A DNA stretch of 54,768 nt from Rhodospirillales bacterium (GTDB taxonomy: Bacteria > Pseudomonadota > Alphaproteobacteria > Geminicoccales > Geminicoccaceae): the NCBI GenBank assembly GCA_015490605.1, contig WFXL01000003.1:1-54768 (forward strand), in the 5' to 3' direction. This document shows, piece after piece, positions 50,699 through 54,768 of the stretch. The position numbers were made by a program, and so were the translations under genes. The notes beneath the pieces were generated by a model. That model ran no database searches. It was not told where the DNA came from and saw only the letters and a program-made list of their open reading frames with translations. Position 1 is the first letter of the stretch. Each line of letters begins with the position of its first letter.

Positions 50699-53599
50699 AT
50701 GACCATGGGCACATCTGCGGGCGGAGCAGCGGGATCGCGGCAGCCGATGGAACGCTGGATCCGCGTGCGCGGTGCACGCGAACACAATCTCCGCAACATC
50801 GACGTGGACATTCCCCGCGACCGGCTGGTGGTGATCACCGGGCTTTCGGGCTCGGGCAAGAGCTCGCTGGCGTTCGATACCATCTATGCCGAGGGCCAGC
50901 GACGCTATGTGGAGAGCCTCTCGGCCTATGCCCGCCAGTTCCTCGAACTCATGCAGAAGCCCGATGTGGACCGCATCGAGGGGCTGTCGCCGGCCATCGC
51001 CATCGAGCAGAAGACCACCGCCCGCAACCCGCGCTCCACCGTCGGCACCGTCACCGAGATCTGGGACTATATGCGGGTGCTGTGGGCGCGGGTGGGCGTG
51101 CCCTACTCCCCCGTCACCGGCGAGCCCATCGAGGCGCAGACCGTCTCGCAGATGGTGGACCGGCTGCTGGCGCGGCCGCCGGGCACCCGCCTCTATCTGC
51201 TGGCGCCGGTGGTGCGCGGCCGCAAGGGCGAGTACCGCCGCGAGCTGGCCGAACTGCAGCGGCGCGGCTTTCTGCGGGTGAAGGTGGACGGCACCCTGTA
51301 CGAGATCGACGAGGTCCCGCCGCTCGACAAGAAGCGCAAGCACGAGATCGAGGTGGTGGTGGACCGGCTGGTGGTGGCGCCGGACATGGGCCCGCGCCTC
51401 GCCGAATCTCTCGAGACCGCCCTCGAGCTGGCCGATGGGCTTGCCATCGCCGAGGATGCCGATTCCGGCGAGCGCCTCCTGCTGTCGGCCAAATTCGCCT
51501 GTCCGGTCTCGGGCTTCACCCTGCCCGAGATCGAGCCGCGGCTGTTCTCCTTCAACAGCCCCTATGGCGCCTGTCCCGCCTGCGACGGCCTTGGCCGCCA
51601 TCTGGTGGCGGATCCCGAGCTGGTGGTGCCGGATCCGGAGCGTTCCATCGAAGAGGGCGCCATCGAGCCCTGGGCCAACAGCACCCTGCCCTGGTACCAG
51701 CAGGTGCTGCGAGCGGTCTGCCGCCACTATGGGGCCGATCCCGCCACCCCGTGGAAGCGGTTGCCCAAGCGGGTGCGGCGCGCGATTCTCTATGGCACCG
51801 GCGGTGAAGCCGTGACCATCCGCCTGCGGGATGGCAGCCGCCGGCTGGAGACGCGCAAGCCCTTCGAGGGCGTCATCCCCCATCTCCAGCGCCGCCTGCG
51901 CGGCCAGGATTCGGCCTTCCGTGAGGATCTCCAGCGCTATTTCGTGGAACAGCCCTGTGAGAGCTGCGGCGGCCACCGGCTGCGGCCCGAGGCGTTGTGC
52001 GTGAAGATCGCCGGCCGCCACATCGGCGAGGTGGCGGCCATGAGCATCGCCCAGGCGCGGGCCTGGTTCGAGGCGCTGCCGCAGCAGCTCACCCCCAAGC
52101 AGCGCACCATCGCCGAGCGGGTGCTGCGGGAGATCCGCCAGCGCCTCGGCTTCCTGGTGGATGTGGGCCTCGCCTATCTCACCCTCGCGCGCGATTCCGG
52201 CACCCTCTCGGGCGGCGAGAGCCAGCGCATCCGCCTTGCCTCCCAGATCGGCTCGGGCCTCACCGGGGTGCTTTATGTGCTGGACGAGCCCTCCATCGGC
52301 CTCCACCCGCGGGACAACGACCGGCTGCTGCGCACCCTCGAGCAGCTGCGCGATCTCGGCAACACCGTGCTGGTGGTGGAGCACGACGAGGAGGCCATCC
52401 GCCGGGCGGACCATGTGATCGACATGGGCCCGGGGGCCGGAGTCCACGGTGGCCGGGTGGTGGCCGCGGGGCCGCCGGCGGCCATCGCCGCCCATCCCGA
52501 CAGCCTCACCGGTCAGTATCTCGCTGGCCGGCGCGAGATCCCCGTGCCGCCGCGGCGGCGGCAGCCGGATCCGGCCCGCCGGTTGGTGGTGGAGGGCTGC
52601 CGCGCCAACAATCTGCGCGACATCGATGTGACCATCCCGCTGGGGCTGTTCGTCTGCGTCACCGGCGTGTCGGGCTCGGGCAAGAGCTCGCTGGTGGTGG
52701 ACACCCTCTATCCGGCCCTCGCCCGCCACCTCCACGGGGCCCGCCTGCCGGTGGGCGAGCACCGCGCCCTTCATGGGCTGGAGCTGGTGGACAAGGTGGT
52801 GGAGATCGACCAGTCGCCCATCGGCCGCACGCCGCGCTCCAATCCCGCCACCTACACCGGCGTCTTCACCCCCATCCGCGAATGGTTTGCGGGCCTGCCC
52901 GAGGCGCGGGCGCGCGGCTATCGACCGGGACGTTTTTCCTTCAATGTCCGGGGGGGCCGCTGCGAGGCCTGTCAGGGGGACGGGGTGCTGCGGATCGAGA
53001 TGCACTTCCTGCCCGATGTCTTCGTCACCTGCGATGTGTGCAAGGGGGCACGCTACAACCGCGAGACCCTGGAGGTCACCTGGAAGGGGCACTCGATTGC
53101 CGATGTGCTGCGGATGACGGTGGACGAGGCGTGTGCGCTGTTCGCCTCGGTGCCGGCCGTGCGCCAGCGGCTCGAGGTGCTGCAGCGGGTGGGCCTCGGC
53201 TACATCCAGCTGGGCCAGCCGGCTACCACCCTCTCGGGCGGCGAGGCCCAGCGGGTGAAACTGGCCAAGGAGCTGGCGCGCCGGGCCACCGGCCGCACCG
53301 TGTACATTCTCGATGAGCCCACCACCGGCCTCCATTTCGAGGATGTGCGGCGGCTCCTGGAGGTGCTGCATGCCCTGGTGGATCAAGGCAACACGGTGAT
53401 CGTGATCGAACACCACCTGGATGTGGTGAAAACCGCCGACTGGATCATCGACCTCGGCCCCGAGGGCGGCGACGGTGGCGGGCGGATCGTCGCCGAGGGC
53501 CCGCCGGAGGCGGTGGTGCAGGTGGCCGCAAGCCATACCGGCCGCCACTTGGCACCCCTGCTGGCGCGCCGCCGCGCCCGCCTGGCCGAGCCCGCCTGA
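50699..53599 (+). CDS. uvrA: Excinuclease ABC subunit A
   Basis: Damage-recognition ATPase of nucleotide excision repair, 966 aa. Two ABC modules: Walker A Gly-Leu-Ser-Gly-Ser-Gly-Lys-Ser and Gly-Val-Ser-Gly-Ser-Gly-Lys-Ser; signatures Leu-Ser-Gly-Gly-Glu-Ser-Gln-Arg and Leu-Ser-Gly-Gly-Glu-Ala-Gln-Arg. The C-terminal zinc finger Cys-x2-Cys-x19-Cys-x2-Cys is complete; the first finger has Cys-Pro-Val-Ser, losing one Cys, a pattern I recall from alphaproteobacterial UvrA. ATG 50699 has no clear ribosome site; ATG 50747 (Met-Glu-Arg-Trp-Ile) is an alternative that removes a low-complexity leader. Confidence 0.95.
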   Translation: MTMGTSAGGAAGSRQPMERWIRVRGAREHNLRNIDVDIPRDRLVVITGLSGSGKSSLAFDTIYAEGQRRYVESLSAYARQFLELMQKPDVDRIEGLSPAIAIEQKTTARNPRSTVGTVTEIWDYMRVLWARVGVPYSPVTGEPIEAQTVSQMVDRLLARPPGTRLYLLAPVVRGRKGEYRRELAELQRRGFLRVKVDGTLYEIDEVPPLDKKRKHEIEVVVDRLVVAPDMGPRLAESLETALELADGLAIAEDADSGERLLLSAKFACPVSGFTLPEIEPRLFSFNSPYGACPACDGLGRHLVADPELVVPDPERSIEEGAIEPWANSTLPWYQQVLRAVCRHYGADPATPWKRLPKRVRRAILYGTGGEAVTIRLRDGSRRLETRKPFEGVIPHLQRRLRGQDSAFREDLQRYFVEQPCESCGGHRLRPEALCVKIAGRHIGEVAAMSIAQARAWFEALPQQLTPKQRTIAERVLREIRQRLGFLVDVGLAYLTLARDSGTLSGGESQRIRLASQIGSGLTGVLYVLDEPSIGLHPRDNDRLLRTLEQLRDLGNTVLVVEHDEEAIRRADHVIDMGPGAGVHGGRVVAAGPPAAIAAHPDSLTGQYLAGRREIPVPPRRRQPDPARRLVVEGCRANNLRDIDVTIPLGLFVCVTGVSGSGKSSLVVDTLYPALARHLHGARLPVGEHRALHGLELVDKVVEIDQSPIGRTPRSNPATYTGVFTPIREWFAGLPEARARGYRPGRFSFNVRGGRCEACQGDGVLRIEMHFLPDVFVTCDVCKGARYNRETLEVTWKGHSIADVLRMTVDEACALFASVPAVRQRLEVLQRVGLGYIQLGQPATTLSGGEAQRVKLAKELARRATGRTVYILDEPTTGLHFEDVRRLLEVLHALVDQGNTVIVIEHHLDVVKTADWIIDLGPEGGDGGGRIVAEGPPEAVVQVAASHTGRHLAPLLARRRARLAEPA

Positions 53600-53718
53600 A
53601 GGATCCGCCCGCGCACATCCGGCGTGGTGGTGCCATCCGCGCCCGCCTTCCCCACCGCCTCTCGCCGCCTGCGCCAAACGCGCTAGACTCGGGACAGTGG
53701 GCTGTGGAGGTGTGGACC

Positions 53719-54285
53719 ATGGCCGAGCCGGCGGTGGCGCGGATGACGGTGGAGGCCTTCCTGCGCTGGGCCGAGGAACAGCCCGGTCGCTTTGAACTCG
53801 TGGACGGCGCAGTCGTGGCCATGGCTCCCGAGCGCGCCGCCCACGCCCGGGTCAAGGGCGAAGTGTTCGTCCAGCTGCGGGAGCAGGTCCGCCGCCGCGG
53901 CCTTCCCTGTGAGGTATTTCCCGACGGCATGCTGGTGCGGGTGGACGAGACCACCGCGTTCGAGCCGGATGCCCTGCTCCGCTGCGGCACGCCGCTGCCG
54001 CCGGAGGCGGTGGAGGTGCCCGACCCGCTGGTGGTGGTGGAGGTGCTGTCGCCTACATCCAGCACCGTCGACACCACCCGCAAACTTGAAGGCTACTTCC
54101 GCATCCCTTCGGTCCACCACTATCTGGTGGTGGACCCGCTGCGCCGGGCGGTGGTGCATCACGCCCGTGCGGGCGAGGAGATCCGCACCCGCATCCTCCA
54201 CACCGGCACCCTCACCCTCGATCCCCCGGGCCTCACCTTCGAGATCGAAACCCTCTTCCCCGAAACTCCACCCGCGCGCCGCTGA
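53719..54285 (+). CDS. Uma2-family putative endonuclease, copy 1
   Basis: 188 aa, PD-(D/E)xK fold. Candidate catalytic residues are Asp84 (Glu-Pro-Asp), Glu108 (Val-Val-Glu-Val-Leu-Ser-Pro) and Lys122 (Arg-Lys-Leu-Glu-Gly-Tyr). The family (DUF820) is widespread, often in multiple copies, and its biological role is not settled. ATG 53719 follows GGAGG by 8 nt. A second copy begins 649 bp downstream in the same direction, with a near-identical ribosome-site region. Confidence 0.85.
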   Translation: MAEPAVARMTVEAFLRWAEEQPGRFELVDGAVVAMAPERAAHARVKGEVFVQLREQVRRRGLPCEVFPDGMLVRVDETTAFEPDALLRCGTPLPPEAVEVPDPLVVVEVLSPTSSTVDTTRKLEGYFRIPSVHHYLVVDPLRRAVVHHARAGEEIRTRILHTGTLTLDPPGLTFEIETLFPETPPARR

Positions 54286-54367
54286 GGGCCGCGGACGCCC
54301 TGGCACCCCTGCCCACGGGCCCAAACCCGCGCTAGATGGAGGGGTGATGGCTGTGGAGGTGTGGGCC

Positions 54368-54768
54368 ATGGCCGAGCCGGCGGTGGCGCGGATGACGGTG
54401 GAGGCCTTCCTGCGCTGGGTTGAGAGGCAGCCCGGTCGCTTTGAGCTGGTGGACGGCGAAGTCGTGGCCATGGCCCCCGAGCGCGCCGCCCACGCCCGGG
54501 TGAAGTTCGAGGTGGCCAAGCGGCTCGATGCCGAGGTCCGCCGCCGCGGTCTTCCCTGTGAGGTATTTCCCGACGGCATGCTGGTGCGGGTGGACGAGAC
54601 CACCGCGTTCGAGCCGGATGCCCTCCTCCGCTGCGGTACGCCGCTGCCGCCGGAGGCGGTGGAGGTGCCCGACCCGCTGGTGGTGGTGGAGGTGCTGTCG
54701 CCTACATCCAGCACCGTCGACACCACCCGCAAACTTGAAGGCTACTTCCGCATCCCTTCGGTCCACCA
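54368..54768 (+). CDS. Uma2-family putative endonuclease, copy 2 (cut by the window end)
   Basis: The first 133 residues of a tandem paralogue of the preceding gene. In the shared part only ten residues differ, seven of them at positions 47-56 (Gly47Phe, Phe50Ala, Val51Lys, Gln52Arg, Arg54Asp, Glu55Ala, Gln56Glu); residues 57-133 are identical, with three synonymous base changes noted by eye. The catalytic Asp, Glu and Lys are present. The window ends within the gene, so its C-terminus and any third copy are not visible. Confidence 0.85.
   Translation, partial: MAEPAVARMTVEAFLRWVERQPGRFELVDGEVVAMAPERAAHARVKFEVAKRLDAEVRRRGLPCEVFPDGMLVRVDETTAFEPDALLRCGTPLPPEAVEVPDPLVVVEVLSPTSSTVDTTRKLEGYFRIPSVH

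Noticed and set aside
48120-50777. Long minus-strand frame spanning fhs, tRNA-Ala and porin
   Set aside because: It crosses a tRNA and two real genes and has no coherent family motifs.

Overview
The window is a very GC-rich chromosomal segment, and most of it is core genome. The best-supported placement is an alphaproteobacterium near the Rhodospirillales. Evidence: an ATP12-family F1-ATPase assembly chaperone next to a HAD phosphatase; the clustered gyrA-coaD-queA-tgt genes; a flagellar run fliL-fliM-DUF6468-motE; an alphaproteobacterial-type porin; the UvrA first zinc finger in its C-P-V-S form; and a CtrA-like site upstream of fliL. No phage, insertion sequence, CRISPR array or rRNA was seen. 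The organism is inferred to be a motile Gram-negative with two outer-membrane transport proteins and some sulfur-transfer genes.

Layout. 1-5200: a DUF2892 membrane gene inside a perfect 93-bp inverted repeat at the left edge, an RND efflux adaptor and permease, and a convergent c-type cytochrome. 5300-8600: HAD phosphatase, ATP12 chaperone, TusA-like protein, exonuclease III, DUF1330 protein, tRNA-Gly(CCC). 8750-11900: two EamA exporters and an orphan branched-chain-amino-acid-type binding protein. 11876-12483 appears empty. 12484-15935: flagellar genes on the minus strand, divergent from a FadL-like porin (16093-17436). 17557-24275: universal stress protein, then gyrA-coaD-queA-tgt on the minus strand. 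24455-35409: a long plus-strand series of valS, M17 aminopeptidase, thioesterase, two unknowns, thiI with a rhodanese domain, hemW, a secreted CARDB protein and an ADP-ribosylglycohydrolase. 35423-49063: YeeE-type transporter, M23 peptidase, lipoprotein hydrolase, TIGR03032 protein, pcm-like methyltransferase, trehalose synthase TreT, copper-chaperone-like protein, pepN, cupin, metallo-beta-lactamase-fold protein and formate-THF ligase. 49175-54768: tRNA-Ala(CGC), porin, uvrA, and a tandem pair of Uma2 genes, the second cut by the window end.

The genes group into tRNA modification (tgt, queA, thiI), tRNA charging (valS, two tRNAs), DNA topology and repair (gyrA, uvrA, exonuclease III), motility, and sulfur handling (TusA, YeeE, ThiI rhodanese, DUF2892). 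The observations most worth a second look are: a TGT that lacks three of its four zinc ligands; a compact sRNA-like locus upstream of pepN (promoter, 5' hairpin, anti-Shine-Dalgarno stretch, terminator); the Uma2 tandem pair whose differences cluster in one short segment; the 93-bp inverted repeat, which may be a fold-back assembly artefact; the CtrA-like box at fliL; and the secreted protein ending in a duplicated Cys-Phe-Val-Gly-Arg-Pro module. I did not find a convincing multi-gene system that looks wholly new.
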